Counted from the stretch's first letter, positions 1 to 9,326 are shown. The stretch: 64,000 nucleotides of DNA from Streptococcus oralis (GCF_001578935.1 NZ_KQ969521.1:1255561-1319560); one strand, 5' to 3'. Notes: generated from the letters alone by a model not told the origin. Numbers and translations are program-made.

Positions 1-72
1 CATATAGCCAAGAAGGACGAAAAGTAAAAGGGCAAAACTGCCCTTCATTAAAAATGTTTGTTTATCTCTCAT
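1..72 (-). CDS. 5' end of a membrane protein, probably a PAP2-family phosphatase (partial)
   Basis: Only the first 24 codons lie in the window. They read MRDKQTFLMKGSFALLLF and continue hydrophobic, which fits an N-terminal membrane segment. The ATG at 70-72 overlaps the ribU stop codon, so the gene is translationally coupled to ribU and must be co-transcribed from the FMN riboswitch promoter. From memory of pneumococcal gene order the next gene is a PAP2-type lipid or nucleotide phosphatase, but no catalytic motif is visible here. A second in-frame ATG at 46-48 is an alternative start. Confidence 0.55.
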   Translation of the reverse strand, partial: MRDKQTFLMKGSFALLLFVLLGYM

Positions 73-625
73 AATGTTTTAAGGTTGGTTTCAAGAGGAC
101 GTATAACAACCAGAATGAAACGGCAAAGATGATACCCTCAATCAAGTTAAAAGGTAAAACCATGGTCATTAGGTAGTTGGAAAGTCCCAAAATTTTTCCA
201 ATATCAAAGTTAGCAAATTGCGCGTACAAAGGAACCGCATAGACATAGTTGAGAACCAACATAGCAGCAGTCAATCCAATAGTTCCCGCTAGAGATGCTA
301 GTAGGAAACGAAGGGTACTGCGTTCCTTTTTCCAAATCAAACCAAAAGCGATAACAAAAACTCCCAGAGCTACGATATTCATTGGCAAGCCAATGTAGGT
401 ATTCACTCCTTGGCTATTCAGAAGCAACTTCAAGAGTGAGCGCATCAAGAGAATTCCTAGAGCAGCCGGTAAATCCATCACCACCAAGCCCACAAGGACT
501 GGCAAGATACTAAACTCGATCTTGAGGAAGGTTGCCACTGGCAAGAGCGGAAAGTCAAAGTACATCAGCACAAATGAAATGGCTGATAAAATCGCAATGG
601 TCGAAATTCGACGTGTGTTTGTCAT
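62..625 (-). CDS. ribU: Riboflavin ECF transporter S component RibU
   Basis: Substrate-binding membrane subunit of an energy-coupling-factor transporter that imports riboflavin together with shared EcfA/A'/T subunits encoded elsewhere. The protein has about 187 residues and is almost wholly hydrophobic with five to six membrane segments; the size and the EFSILPVL stretch after the first hairpin fit RibU. The start at 625 (MTNTRRIS) was chosen over an upstream TTG because a GGAGGA ribosome binding site lies 7 nt before it and the TTG overlaps that site. The gene follows an FMN riboswitch, which supports the substrate assignment. The next gene overlaps its stop. Confidence 0.9.
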   Translation of the reverse strand: MTNTRRISTIAILSAISFVLMYFDFPLLPVATFLKIEFSILPVLVGLVVMDLPAALGILLMRSLLKLLLNSQGVNTYIGLPMNIVALGVFVIAFGLIWKKERSTLRFLLASLAGTIGLTAAMLVLNYVYAVPLYAQFANFDIGKILGLSNYLMTMVLPFNLIEGIIFAVSFWLLYVLLKPTLKHYER

Positions 626-780
626 AACAGGTTCCTCCAATTTTCTATAAAATCAGAAGAAGTTGGAAAGGATCCCTCTATCTATTCTCACTTTTTATAT
701 CCCAAAAGTTCCCTCTCACTCTTTTGAGCAAGCGGTTGCAATTCATCTATAAACTCATCAGAACAGACAAAGCCATTCTT

Positions 781-995
781 TCGTCTTCTCCCATCCAGAC
801 TATACTGTCGGTTGTGGAATCGCACCACATCAGCTTGCGCTCGCGGACTTCTTTAACTAAGATATTTTGGATTAATCTAGGCGTCGCAGTCGAAGATAAT
901 ACTTGAGTATATCAAGACAAGACAACGAAGAGTAAGCCAAAATAGCTAGTTAAAGTCACCGCCGGTCGGGAATCTCACCCAGCCCTGAAGACCCT
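781..995 (-). promoter_or_regulatory. FMN riboswitch (RFN element) controlling ribU
   Basis: The minus strand carries the classical conserved blocks in order: GTCTTCAGGGC at the 5' side, GATTCCCGACCGGCGGT, CCGCGAGCG, GTGCGATTCCACAACCGACAG and the closing TATAGTCTGGATGGGAGAAGAC. The first and last blocks pair as P1. The variable arm is unusually long: 855-870 pairs with 937-951 and encloses a 66-nt insert with its own small hairpin at 902-916. The mode of control (transcriptional or translational) is not clear; I saw no strong terminator between the aptamer and the ribU ribosome binding site. Confidence 0.95.
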
Positions 996-998
996 TTA

Positions 999-1027
999 AT
1001 CATAACAAAAAACGCTTGCAAGTGCAA
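999..1027 (-). promoter_or_regulatory. Promoter of the riboswitch-ribU transcript
   Basis: TTGCAC (1022-1027) and TATGAT (999-1004) are separated by 17 nt on the minus strand. The predicted +1 (about 992) falls at the first riboswitch base. The -35 box lies inside the trmL terminator hairpin. Confidence 0.6.
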
Positions 1028-1034
1028 GCATTTT
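1006..1034 (-). terminator. Terminator of trmL
   Basis: GCTTGCA-AC-TTGCAAGC type hairpin followed by CGTTTTTTG on the minus strand, directly after the trmL stop. Confidence 0.75.
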
Positions 1035-1036
1035 GA

Positions 1037-1540
1037 TTATTTCAATTTATCTGTTTCATAGGTGTGAACAAGCTCAAGACCTGCAAAATTCTGCTGACGA
1101 AGAGCCTCATATACAATCATGCATACGGTATTCGAAACATTGAGACTGCGGACGTGCTCATCATTCATAGGAATACGGAGGGCTTTCTCAGGATGTTCTC
1201 GCATAAAGTCCTCAGGCAAACCCTTGTCTTCACGTCCAAAAAGAAAATAATAATCCCCACCACTTGCCAAATCTGCTTCAGAATAGACCTTTTCCGCAAA
1301 TTTCGAAATCAGATAGAGTTTCCCCTTCATTCGAGACATGAAATCTTCCAAACTGTCATAAAAATAAATCTCAAGCTTGTCCCAGTAATCCAAACCAGCC
1401 CGCTTCATCTTCCGGTCATCAATAGGAAATCCCATCGGTTTGATGATGTGAAGGGGAGAATTGGTCGCAGCGCAAGTACGCGCAATATTGCCTGTATTTT
1501 GCGGAATTTGAGGTTCAAATAATACAATGTGATTTGTCAT
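1037..1540 (-). CDS. trmL: tRNA (cytidine/uridine-34 2'-O) methyltransferase TrmL (SPOUT)
   Basis: Methylates the wobble ribose of tRNA-Leu isoacceptors using SAM. The 167-residue protein is a minimal SpoU/TrmL domain: it opens with [20 protein letters not shown], has the [10 protein letters not shown] motif 2 and ends in the knot motif [19 protein letters not shown]. The start at 1540 (MTNHIVL) has an AAAGGAAG ribosome binding site; an ORF extension upstream runs through the leader terminator and is not used. It is a single-gene unit with its own leader and terminator. Confidence 0.9.
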   Translation of the reverse strand: MTNHIVLFEPQIPQNTGNIARTCAATNSPLHIIKPMGFPIDDRKMKRAGLDYWDKLEIYFYDSLEDFMSRMKGKLYLISKFAEKVYSEADLASGGDYYFLFGREDKGLPEDFMREHPEKALRIPMNDEHVRSLNVSNTVCMIVYEALRQQNFAGLELVHTYETDKLK

Positions 1541-1559
1541 AACTGGCTTCCTTTCACCA

Positions 1560-1666
1560 TTGCAAAAAAATAGCCACACTGCCCGGAGTCAAGCTCAGCG
1601 AACAGCGTGGTTAAGGCATCGTTAACTTACCTCACAACAGGTCTGAAGTAAATCAGCGAAACTACT
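1560..1666 (-). ncRNA. Terminated leader RNA upstream of trmL (attenuator or small RNA)
   Basis: From the promoter at 1672-1699 the predicted transcript runs about 100 nt and meets a strong hairpin (CCACGCTG pairing with CAGTGTGG) followed by seven T residues at 1564-1570, about 25 nt before the trmL ATG. Either this is an attenuator that must be read through for trmL expression, or an independent small RNA. Small upstream stems (ACCT/AGGT, CTGA/TCAG, GTTAA/TTAAC) are visible. No T-box, purine, TPP or preQ1 consensus was found. Confidence 0.55.
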
Positions 1667-1671
1667 TTCTT

Positions 1672-1699
1672 AGTATAACACTTTCAGAATCATTGTCAA
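1672..1699 (-). promoter_or_regulatory. Promoter of the trmL leader
   Basis: TTGACA (1694-1699), 16-nt spacer, TATACT (1672-1677) on the minus strand: near-consensus sigma-70/SigA promoter. The rest of the interval up to trkA (1700-1940) holds no convincing gene; a TATGAT at 1905-1910 is the best -10 candidate for trkA but has no good -35. Confidence 0.75.
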
Positions 1700-1940
1700 T
1701 AGAAATGACTTGATTTTTTTACTTTTTTTGATGATATTTTCATGTTTGGTCATTCCCTTTCTGAAAAGGGATAGTAAGAGAGTAATATCACTCCAAATCG
1801 GAGACATCGTTATAGAAGTTAAACAAATGTATCTTCAAAACGTGAAAAAGGCCTTTCTTCCCTTAAAAATCGCCCTAGTAAGTGCATTTTTTGCTAAAAA
1901 AGGGTATGATAGTTACATCATGAAAAAGTAGGTTTTTTAT

Positions 1941-3290
1941 ATGAAAATTGTCCTTGTTGGTGGAGGGAAAGTTGGTTTCGCCCTCTGTCGTTCACTGGTT
2001 GCGGAAAACCATGACGTTGTTCTCATCGAGCAAGATGAAGCTGTCCTCAATCACATTGTTAGTCGCTTTGACATCATGGGACTCCTTGGAAATGGTGCTG
2101 ATTTTGCCATCTTGGAGCAAGCCGGCGTCCAAGAGTGTGATATCTTTATCGCTCTAACTGAATACGATGAAGTGAATATGATTTCAGCGGTACTTGCTAA
2201 AAAAATGGGTGCTAAAGAAACCATCGTTCGGGTGCGAAATCCTGAATACTCTAATGCCTATTTTAAAGAGAAAAATATTCTTGGATTTTCACTTATTGTT
2301 AATCCAGAACTCCTAGCAGCGCGTGCGATCTCAAATATCATTGATTTCCCTAATGCCCTCTCTGTCGAACGATTTGCTGGAGGTCGGGTCAGTCTCATGG
2401 AGTTTGTTGTCAAGGATTCTAGCGGTCTTTGTCAAATGCCAATCTCAGACTTCCGTAAAAAGTTTGGAAATGTCATTGTCTGTGCTATGGAGAGAGATCA
2501 TCAACTTATGATTCCAAGCGGTGATGTTATTATCCAAGACAAGGATCGGATTTTTGTTACGGGAAATCGTGTAGATATGATGCTTTTCCACAACTACTTC
2601 AAATCTCGTGCTGTTAAAAGTCTGCTTATCGTTGGTGCAGGTAAAATTGCTTATTATCTACTCGGCATTTTAAAAGACAGTCGCATTGATACCAAGGTTA
2701 TCGAGATCAATCCTGAAAGAGCTCGTTTCTTCAGCGAAAAGTTCCCCAATCTCTATATTGTCCAAGGAGATGGAACTGCAAAAGACATTTTGCTGGAAGA
2801 AAGTGCTCCCCACTATGATGCAGTCGCAACCTTGACTGGAGTTGATGAGGAAAATATCATCACTTCTATGTTCCTTGACCGTGTTGGTGTCCAAAAGAAT
2901 ATCACCAAGGTCAACCGGACTAGCCTTCTAGAGATTATCCATGCGCCTGATTTTTCAAGTATTATCACACCAAAAAGCATCGCAGTGGATACCATTATGC
3001 ACTTTATCCGTGGTCGAGTAAACGCTCAGTATTCAGACCTTCAAGCCATGCACCATCTAGCAAACGGTCAAATTGAAACCCTCCAATTCCAAATCAAGGA
3101 AGCTAATAAAATGACTGCCAAACCTCTATCACAGTTGAAATTGAAAAAAGGGGTTCTCATTGCAGCCATTATCCGAAAAGGAAAAACAATCTTCCCTACT
3201 GGAGAGGATATGCTTGAGGTGGGAGACAAGTTACTCGTGACGACCTTATTGCCAAACATCACCAAAATTTATGATTTGATTGAGAGGTAA
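1941..3290 (+). CDS. trkA: Trk potassium uptake system regulatory subunit TrkA
   Basis: Cytoplasmic gating subunit of a TrkAH potassium channel. At 449 residues it has the full double-RCK arrangement: a Rossmann RCK_N at 1-120 with GGGKVG, an RCK_C near 140-220, a second RCK_N starting around 226 (IVGAGKIAYYL) and a second RCK_C at 365-449. NAD(H)/ATP bind the Rossmann domains and RCK_C domains of this family often bind c-di-AMP in Firmicutes, which is inference here. The gene ends 3 nt before trkH and shares its message. A weak AGTAGG ribosome binding site precedes the ATG. Confidence 0.92.
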   Translation: MKIVLVGGGKVGFALCRSLVAENHDVVLIEQDEAVLNHIVSRFDIMGLLGNGADFAILEQAGVQECDIFIALTEYDEVNMISAVLAKKMGAKETIVRVRNPEYSNAYFKEKNILGFSLIVNPELLAARAISNIIDFPNALSVERFAGGRVSLMEFVVKDSSGLCQMPISDFRKKFGNVIVCAMERDHQLMIPSGDVIIQDKDRIFVTGNRVDMMLFHNYFKSRAVKSLLIVGAGKIAYYLLGILKDSRIDTKVIEINPERARFFSEKFPNLYIVQGDGTAKDILLEESAPHYDAVATLTGVDEENIITSMFLDRVGVQKNITKVNRTSLLEIIHAPDFSSIITPKSIAVDTIMHFIRGRVNAQYSDLQAMHHLANGQIETLQFQIKEANKMTAKPLSQLKLKKGVLIAAIIRKGKTIFPTGEDMLEVGDKLLVTTLLPNITKIYDLIER

Positions 3291-3293
3291 AAA

Positions 3294-4733
3294 ATGAATA
3301 AAAGTATGATTCGTTACCTCCTCTCAAAACTTCTCTTGATTGAGGCTGTTCTTCTCCTAGTCCCTGTTAGTGTAGCGATCTATTACCAAGAATCCAATCA
3401 AGTATTTATCGCTCTTTTTTCTACGATTGGAATTTTAGTCCTTCTAGGTGGTCTAGGCGTTTTACGGAAACCGAAAAATCAACGGATTTATGCCAAGGAA
3501 GGGGTCTTAATTGTTGCCCTCTGTTGGATTCTATGGTCTTTCTTTGGTGGCCTCCCCTTTGTCTTTTCAGGACAAATCCCAAGCGTCATCGATGCCTTCT
3601 TTGAAATCAGTTCTGGATTTACGACTACAGGAGCAACTATTCTGAACGATGTTTCCGTTCTCACTCGTTCCCTCCTCTTCTGGAGAAGTTTCACCCACTT
3701 GATTGGAGGGATGGGGGTACTCGTCTTTGCACTTGCCATTATGGACAATGCCAAGAATAGTCACTTGGAGGTGATGAAGGCTGAGGTCCCTGGTCCTGTC
3801 TTTGGCAAGGTCGTATCCAAGCTAAAAAACACTGCTCAGATCCTCTATCTGCTTTATCTGGCTCTCTTCTCCCTTTTTGTGGTTATCTACTACCTAGCAG
3901 GCATGCCTCTCTATGATAGTTTTGTCATCGCTATGGGAACGGCAGGAACTGGGGGCTTTACCGTCTATAACGACGGAATTGCCCACTATGGTAGCTCACT
4001 CATCACCTATCTAGTTAGTATCGGAGTGTTGGTTTTTGGGGTTAACTTCAATCTCTATTACTACCTCATGCTCCGTCGGGTTAAGGCTTTCTTTGGAGAT
4101 GAAGAACTACGAGCATATATCATCATTGTCCTAGTTTCTACCGGCTTGATTACTCTTAATACGCTCCACCTCTACCAAGGGGTCTCTAAAAGTGTTGAAA
4201 TGGCCTTCTTCCAGGTTTCCAATATCATCACAACAACAGGTTTTGGTTACGGAGATATTACCAACTGGCCCCTCTTCTCCCAATTTATCCTCCTCTTCCT
4301 CATGGGAATCGGTGGATCAGCAGGCTCAACTGCAGGTGGTCTTAAGGTGATCAGAGGACTTATCCTCTCTAAGATCGCAAAAAATCAGATTTTGTCCACC
4401 TTATCCCCTCACCGTGTTTTGACTCTACACGTCAATAAAACTGTGATTGATAAGGATACCCAGCACAAGATTCTTAAATATTTTGCTATCTATATGATGA
4501 TCATTCTCTCTCTCATCTTTATCGTCAGTCTTGATAGCAATGATTTTCTAGTCGTGACCAGTGCTGTCTTCAGCTGTTTTAACAATATCGGACCTATTCT
4601 AGGTACAACCTCGAGTTTTGCTATCTTTAGTCCCATCTCTAAAATCCTCCTCTCCTTTGCAATGATTGCAGGTCGCTTAGAGATATACCCAATTTTGCTA
4701 CTCTTTATGAAACGCACTTGGTCTAAACGCTAA
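3294..4733 (+). CDS. trkH: Trk potassium channel membrane subunit TrkH
   Basis: Pore-forming subunit partnered with the adjacent TrkA. The 479-residue protein has the four M1-P-M2 repeats of the TrkH/KtrB/HKT superfamily; selectivity-filter segments are visible as TTTGATIL, GTAGTGGFT, TTTGFGYGD and FNNIGP, each with the conserved glycine. Start ATG lies 3 nt after the trkA stop. A strong terminator follows at 4743-4779. Function: low-affinity potassium import coupled to TrkA gating. Confidence 0.93.
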   Translation: MNKSMIRYLLSKLLLIEAVLLLVPVSVAIYYQESNQVFIALFSTIGILVLLGGLGVLRKPKNQRIYAKEGVLIVALCWILWSFFGGLPFVFSGQIPSVIDAFFEISSGFTTTGATILNDVSVLTRSLLFWRSFTHLIGGMGVLVFALAIMDNAKNSHLEVMKAEVPGPVFGKVVSKLKNTAQILYLLYLALFSLFVVIYYLAGMPLYDSFVIAMGTAGTGGFTVYNDGIAHYGSSLITYLVSIGVLVFGVNFNLYYYLMLRRVKAFFGDEELRAYIIIVLVSTGLITLNTLHLYQGVSKSVEMAFFQVSNIITTTGFGYGDITNWPLFSQFILLFLMGIGGSAGSTAGGLKVIRGLILSKIAKNQILSTLSPHRVLTLHVNKTVIDKDTQHKILKYFAIYMMIILSLIFIVSLDSNDFLVVTSAVFSCFNNIGPILGTTSSFAIFSPISKILLSFAMIAGRLEIYPILLLFMKRTWSKR

Positions 4734-4742
4734 TAATAATAC

Positions 4743-4779
4743 AATTCCCCTTTTACAAGCTAGTAGAAGGGGAATTTTT
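4743..4779 (+). terminator. Terminator of trkAH
   Basis: AATTCCCCTT stem with AAGGGGAATT and a T run. Convergent with the ami terminator next to it. Confidence 0.85.
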
Positions 4780-4782
4780 CTA

Positions 4783-4812
4783 TTAAAAATGAGAAGACCT
4801 TTCGGTCCTCTC
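4783..4812 (-). terminator. Terminator of the ami operon
   Basis: GAGAGGACC-gaaa-GGTCTTCTC hairpin followed by ATTTTT on the minus strand just after the amiF stop. Confidence 0.8.
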
Positions 4813-4821
4813 CTAGTCTGT

Positions 4822-5751
4822 TTATTTTTTAAGAGCTTCTTTGTATCGAGTAACTTCTGCTTGGTTAGCCCAAACATAGTGACCTGGACGAATTTCTACC
4901 ATAGATGGTTTATCTGTCTCATAGTTATGTTGGTCAGGATCGTAAACTTTCAAGACCTTCTTGCGTTCCAAGATTGGATCTGGAATTGGTACAGCAGATA
5001 GAAGTGCTTGAGTGTATGGGTGGACAGGATTGTTAAACAACTCCTCTGTCTCCGCCACTTCGACGATAACTCCCTTATAGATAACCGCGATACGGTCTGA
5101 GATAAAGCGAACAACTGACAAGTCATGCGCAATAAAGAGATAGGTCAAGCCCAACTCTTTTTGGAACTTCTTGAGTAAGTTCAAGACTTGCGCACGCACT
5201 GAAACGTCCAAGGCTGAAATTGGCTCATCCGCAATAACGAAATCAGGTTCCATCACAAGGGCACGGGCAATCCCGATACGTTGACGTTGACCACCAGAAA
5301 ACTCGTGTGGATAACGGGTCAAGTGTTCTTTCAAAAGTCCAACTTCATGAATCATCGTTTGAACTTTTTCTTTTCGATCTTCTTCGTCTTTGAACAAGTG
5401 GTAGTTGTAAAGACCTTCAGAGATGATATAGTCAACTGTCGCACGCTCATTCAAGCTAGCTGCAGGGTCCTGGAAAATCATCTGGATGCGACGGATCAAA
5501 TCTGATGATTCCTTATGAGATTTTTTCTCATTGATCTTATGACCGTCAAAGATGATTTCACCTTTACTGGTATTATTCAAGCCAATAATGGCACGACCAA
5601 TGGTTGTTTTCCCACTACCAGATTCACCAACGAGAGAGAAAGTTTCTCCCTTGTTGATAAAGAAGTTAGCGTTTTTAACGGCAACAAACTTCTTACTTCC
5701 TTCACCGAAGGAAATTTCTAAATCTTTAATTTCTACTAATTTTTCAGACAT
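4822..5751 (-). CDS. amiF: Oligopeptide ABC transporter ATPase AmiF (OppF)
   Basis: One of two ATPases powering the Ami/Opp oligopeptide importer. The 309-residue protein contains Walker [11 protein letters not shown]-loop IFQDP, ABC signature [14 protein letters not shown], Walker B FVIADEP and the H-loop in [10 protein letters not shown], then the C-terminal extension typical of peptide ATPases ([12 protein letters not shown]). Last gene of amiACDEF; starts 10 nt after amiE. In pneumococcus Ami imports nutritional peptides and signalling peptides and affects competence. Confidence 0.95.
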   Translation of the reverse strand: MSEKLVEIKDLEISFGEGSKKFVAVKNANFFINKGETFSLVGESGSGKTTIGRAIIGLNNTSKGEIIFDGHKINEKKSHKESSDLIRRIQMIFQDPAASLNERATVDYIISEGLYNYHLFKDEEDRKEKVQTMIHEVGLLKEHLTRYPHEFSGGQRQRIGIARALVMEPDFVIADEPISALDVSVRAQVLNLLKKFQKELGLTYLFIAHDLSVVRFISDRIAVIYKGVIVEVAETEELFNNPVHPYTQALLSAVPIPDPILERKKVLKVYDPDQHNYETDKPSMVEIRPGHYVWANQAEVTRYKEALKK

Positions 5752-5761
5752 TTCCTTCCTC

Positions 5762-6829
5762 CTAGTCTTCTAGATGAGCAAAGCCCATTTTATCACGAAT
5801 CTTGTCATGCAAATCTGCAATGACTCCAGGTTTTTCAACTTTAGGAGCATTCTCATGAAGCAACCAAGTCTTAGCCCAGTGGGTATCAGTGACTGAAAAC
5901 TTAGGTGCCTTCTCTTCAAAATCAATTTGCATCGCATAATCTGAACGAAGGGCAAAGGCATCACCTTTCAGCTCAGTATAAAGAGACGGTGGTGTTCCTG
6001 GGATAGAGTACAATTCCCCTTTATCATCAGCGAGCTGTGGCAAGCTAGACAAGAGACTCCAAGTGTATGGATGACGTGGATCGTAGAAGACTTCCTCAAC
6101 AGTACCGTATTCTACAATTTCACCAGCATACATAACCGCTACCTTATCGGCAATACTTGCTACCACACCAAGGTCATGGGTGATAAAGATAATGGTAAAG
6201 TGGTACTCATTTTGCAAGGTTTTAAGCAAATCAATGATTTGCGCTTGAATGGTAACATCAAGGGCCGTTGTTGGCTCGTCACAGATCAAGATATCTGGAC
6301 GACAGGCAAGGGCAATCGCAATAACAATACGTTGGCGCATCCCTCCAGAATATTGGAAAGGATACTCTTCAAAACGTTTTTCAGCATCTGGGATTCCGAC
6401 CTTGTTCATATAGTCGATTGCCATCTCTTTGGCTTCCTTAGCTGTTTTCCCTTGGTGTTTAATGATAACTTCAGTGATTTGGCTACCGATTGTATTGATT
6501 GGATCCAAACTTGTCATAGGGTCTTGGAAAATAGTCGCAATTTTAGCACCACGGATTTTCTCCCATTCTTTGTTCGAAGTCAAGGCTGTCAAGTCTTGTC
6601 CACGATAGTCGATGCTTCCTTGGGCAATGCGTCCATTATCTTCTAACATCCCTGTAAAGGTTTTTGTTAAAACAGATTTACCAGAACCAGACTCACCTAC
6701 CAAGGCAAGAACTTCTCCTTCAATCAGTTCCAGAGACACTCCTCGGATAGCCGTCAGAACTTTGTCACGAACGTCAAATTCCACGACAATATCACGAGCA
6801 GTCAAAATTACATTACTTTCTTTTGTCAT
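5762..6829 (-). CDS. amiE: Oligopeptide ABC transporter ATPase AmiE (OppD)
   Basis: Partner ATPase of AmiF. At 355 residues it shows Walker [21 protein letters not shown] at the Q-loop, [16 protein letters not shown] signature, Walker [13 protein letters not shown] and the C-terminal oligopeptide-transporter extension ([13 protein letters not shown]). It sits between amiD and amiF with gaps of about 10 nt on both sides, consistent with one operon. Confidence 0.95.
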   Translation of the reverse strand: MTKESNVILTARDIVVEFDVRDKVLTAIRGVSLELIEGEVLALVGESGSGKSVLTKTFTGMLEDNGRIAQGSIDYRGQDLTALTSNKEWEKIRGAKIATIFQDPMTSLDPINTIGSQITEVIIKHQGKTAKEAKEMAIDYMNKVGIPDAEKRFEEYPFQYSGGMRQRIVIAIALACRPDILICDEPTTALDVTIQAQIIDLLKTLQNEYHFTIIFITHDLGVVASIADKVAVMYAGEIVEYGTVEEVFYDPRHPYTWSLLSSLPQLADDKGELYSIPGTPPSLYTELKGDAFALRSDYAMQIDFEEKAPKFSVTDTHWAKTWLLHENAPKVEKPGVIADLHDKIRDKMGFAHLED

Positions 6830-6837
6830 GTCTACTC

Positions 6838-7764
6838 CTATCTATGTGTACGTGGATCACTAGCATCCGCTAGGTTTTGACCAACAACGAAAAGAGATAG
6901 GGATACCAAGATCAAGGTAGTCAACGGAATCCAGAACAAGTAAGCGTTGGTCGTAACGTTTTGTGAGTAATCTGAGATCAAACGTCCCAAACTTGGCACT
7001 GTTACAGGCAATCCCAATCCAAAGAAGGAAAGAAAGGCTTCATAAGAGATGAAGTTTGGCAACATCAAGGTCATCGTAGAAACAATAACGGATACCAATT
7101 GTGGCATGATGTTTTTAACGATGATTTTAAAGGTTGGTGTTCCAAGTGTTTGAGAAGCAAGGTTGTATTCCAAGTCACGGTAACGCATGATTTGGATACG
7201 AATCATATAAGCAATCCCAATCCAAGTTGTCACACTCATGGCAAAAATCAAATTCCAGAAACCAGCACCAATTGAGTAAGTCAAGACAATGACAATCAAA
7301 AGAGATGGAATGTTTGAAATAATGTTATAAACTTCCATCATGACGCGGTCAACGGATTTTGAAATCCCCCAAATCCCACCAACAATAACCCCGATCACAA
7401 GGTTGATAAAAGTGGCAATTACAGAGATAAGGATAGAGTTACGCGCACCAAACCAAACCCCATCAAACAAGGATTTACCATTGCTATCTGTACCAAACCA
7501 ATGTTCAGCATTGGGCTTGATAAAGCGAGCGCTAAAGTCATTCACCTTACTTACATCGTTAAAGTCAAAGTCTGAAAACATCGGATAGATAAAACTCATC
7601 AAAATAATAGCTACCAATATTCCCAACATAATGACTGTTGATTTTTTCTTTAAAAACTGTCTAAATACAGAGCCCCAGTATGAATAAGCTGGAGCATCAA
7701 TTGTTTCAGAGGCAAAATCGTCACGTTTTACAAACTGAAATTTTTCTTTATCGATTGTTGACAT
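6838..7764 (-). CDS. amiD: Oligopeptide ABC transporter permease AmiD (OppC)
   Basis: Inner-membrane permease half of the Ami importer. The 308-residue protein has a cytoplasmic N-terminus of about 35 residues, a first membrane helix ([19 protein letters not shown]), an extracellular loop and the BPD_transp_1 domain with the EAA-like loop ([20 protein letters not shown]). The stop of amiC and the amiD start share base 7764, implying translational coupling. Confidence 0.95.
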   Translation of the reverse strand: MSTIDKEKFQFVKRDDFASETIDAPAYSYWGSVFRQFLKKKSTVIMLGILVAIILMSFIYPMFSDFDFNDVSKVNDFSARFIKPNAEHWFGTDSNGKSLFDGVWFGARNSILISVIATFINLVIGVIVGGIWGISKSVDRVMMEVYNIISNIPSLLIVIVLTYSIGAGFWNLIFAMSVTTWIGIAYMIRIQIMRYRDLEYNLASQTLGTPTFKIIVKNIMPQLVSVIVSTMTLMLPNFISYEAFLSFFGLGLPVTVPSLGRLISDYSQNVTTNAYLFWIPLTTLILVSLSLFVVGQNLADASDPRTHR

Positions 7765-9260
7765 TATTTGCCTCCTTTCTCTGTCAATTTAATACGTGGG
7801 TCAAGCATGGTCATCCAGATATCTCCTACAAAGAGTGAGAAGATAGAAATACATGTAAAGATGAAGACGAGACCAACTACCATTGAATTATTTGATGCCT
7901 TAACAGAGTCAATCAACATTTTACCCATACCTGGGAAGGCAAAGACTGTTTCTGTCAATGTTGCACCACCAATAACCCCGATTACGGCACCTGGAATACC
8001 TGAAACCAAAGGAACCATGGCATTTTTAAAGACGTGTTTATTTGAGATTTCTTTTTCAGATAAACCTTTTGCACGAGCAAAACGAACGAAGTCCTGAGAT
8101 TGCAAGTCAATCATATAACGACGAATCCAGATTGCTGTACTTGGCGCCCCCAACAACCCTAGAATAACTGCTGGCAAGACATAGGAACGCCAATCTCCGG
8201 CTCCCAAAATAGGGAATGAGTCAGGCAGACCAATCGATGAGCCAATCAAACGCACGATGTAAACCAAGGCAATCGTTGGAAGGGCAAGCAAGAAGGTTAG
8301 AGCACCTGTCGAGAAGCTATCAATCCAAGTATTCTTGTGGCGAGCCATGGCAGATCCAAGTGGAATCGCAATCGCATACGAAATAATCAAACCGATCAAA
8401 CCAGCAACAGCTGAACTTGCAATCATTGATGGATATTGATAATTGCTTTCTGTAGCTGTATATGGATCGTCCTTACCATAGTTAGCTACTTCACGCGCAT
8501 CTGCTTGACTTGGAGATTTGTAGGTACGAGAGTAAATATCTACAGATGAAGTCTTTTTACCAGTAGGGAATTGAACCTCTGATGTCTTGGTTTGTCCTTG
8601 ACCCTGTGTGATAACTTGAAGCACTGGCGTGTTTGCATAAGTTGGGTAAGAGTCACCTAAGTTAATGTTCACAAAGTTTTGGTGTACAAACGGGAATTGA
8701 TTGTTGAAATACAAAAGGTATTTATGTTTGGTACCTGAACCAACCAATGACCAACCGATAGCAGGGTCATTTTCAAAACGAAGATAACGTTCCAAGTTTG
8801 GATTTTCAGGGTCTTGAATCTTGTTTGTATGATCAATATCAAGCAAGTTCGCATAGAATTTGAAAACACGTTCAAAAATTGGAATTTCACGCGTAGCATA
8901 GAACTGACCACTCTCTGAAAAGACACCTAACGTCCAACCATTACCGAGTTGGTTGATGTATTTTTCGTAGATTGCCTTATTGGTATCATTGGCATCTACT
9001 GTTACAGATGAGTCCATTGTGCTCGCTTTTTCTTGCAACTCCTTGGTATCGTAATACTCAATATAACCCATACGTTCATAGACGGTATTTTCGTAATTGT
9101 CTCGCTTATCTGGAGTCGTTGCAATCTTGTTATAGTTGGTATCCTGCTTGAAAATCAATTTTCGAGGAACCATCGTATAGATAATCGTGTAGGTCAAGGT
9201 TGTCACCAAGAAAATAGACAACAATGAGCGCAAGACACGCATAAAAATATATTTCTTCAT
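7764..9260 (-). CDS. amiC: Oligopeptide ABC transporter permease AmiC (OppB)
   Basis: Second permease of the Ami system. At 498 residues it is far longer than enteric OppB because of a roughly 230-residue extracytoplasmic insert between the first membrane helix and the permease core, as known for streptococcal AmiC. The C-terminal core carries the EAA motif ([20 protein letters not shown]) and ends [13 protein letters not shown]. Separated from amiA by a hairpin that may lower its expression relative to the binding protein. Confidence 0.95.
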   Translation of the reverse strand: MKKYIFMRVLRSLLSIFLVTTLTYTIIYTMVPRKLIFKQDTNYNKIATTPDKRDNYENTVYERMGYIEYYDTKELQEKASTMDSSVTVDANDTNKAIYEKYINQLGNGWTLGVFSESGQFYATREIPIFERVFKFYANLLDIDHTNKIQDPENPNLERYLRFENDPAIGWSLVGSGTKHKYLLYFNNQFPFVHQNFVNINLGDSYPTYANTPVLQVITQGQGQTKTSEVQFPTGKKTSSVDIYSRTYKSPSQADAREVANYGKDDPYTATESNYQYPSMIASSAVAGLIGLIISYAIAIPLGSAMARHKNTWIDSFSTGALTFLLALPTIALVYIVRLIGSSIGLPDSFPILGAGDWRSYVLPAVILGLLGAPSTAIWIRRYMIDLQSQDFVRFARAKGLSEKEISNKHVFKNAMVPLVSGIPGAVIGVIGGATLTETVFAFPGMGKMLIDSVKASNNSMVVGLVFIFTCISIFSLFVGDIWMTMLDPRIKLTEKGGK

Positions 9261-9277
9261 ATCGTTTCCTTTTAAAA

Positions 9278-9314
9278 TCCCAAAAGAACCTTCTCCTCAT
9301 GGAGAGAAAGTTCT
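9278..9314 (-). terminator. Intra-operon hairpin between amiA and amiC
   Basis: On the minus strand AGAACTTTCTCTCC pairs with GGAGAAGGTTCT, followed by TTTTGGGATTTT. It is a partial intrinsic terminator likely to make amiA message more abundant than the permease and ATPase genes. Confidence 0.65.
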
Positions 9315-9326
9315 CTTGAGAGTTAT

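Noticed and set aside
1710..1931. 73-codon ORF upstream of trkA
   Set aside because: TTG start, no ribosome binding site, no family resemblance; it overlaps the likely trkA promoter.
1905..1931. Tiny ORF ATG AAA AAG TAG just before trkA
   Set aside because: It could be a leader peptide near +1, but its stop codon simply overlaps the trkA ribosome binding site and nothing supports translation.
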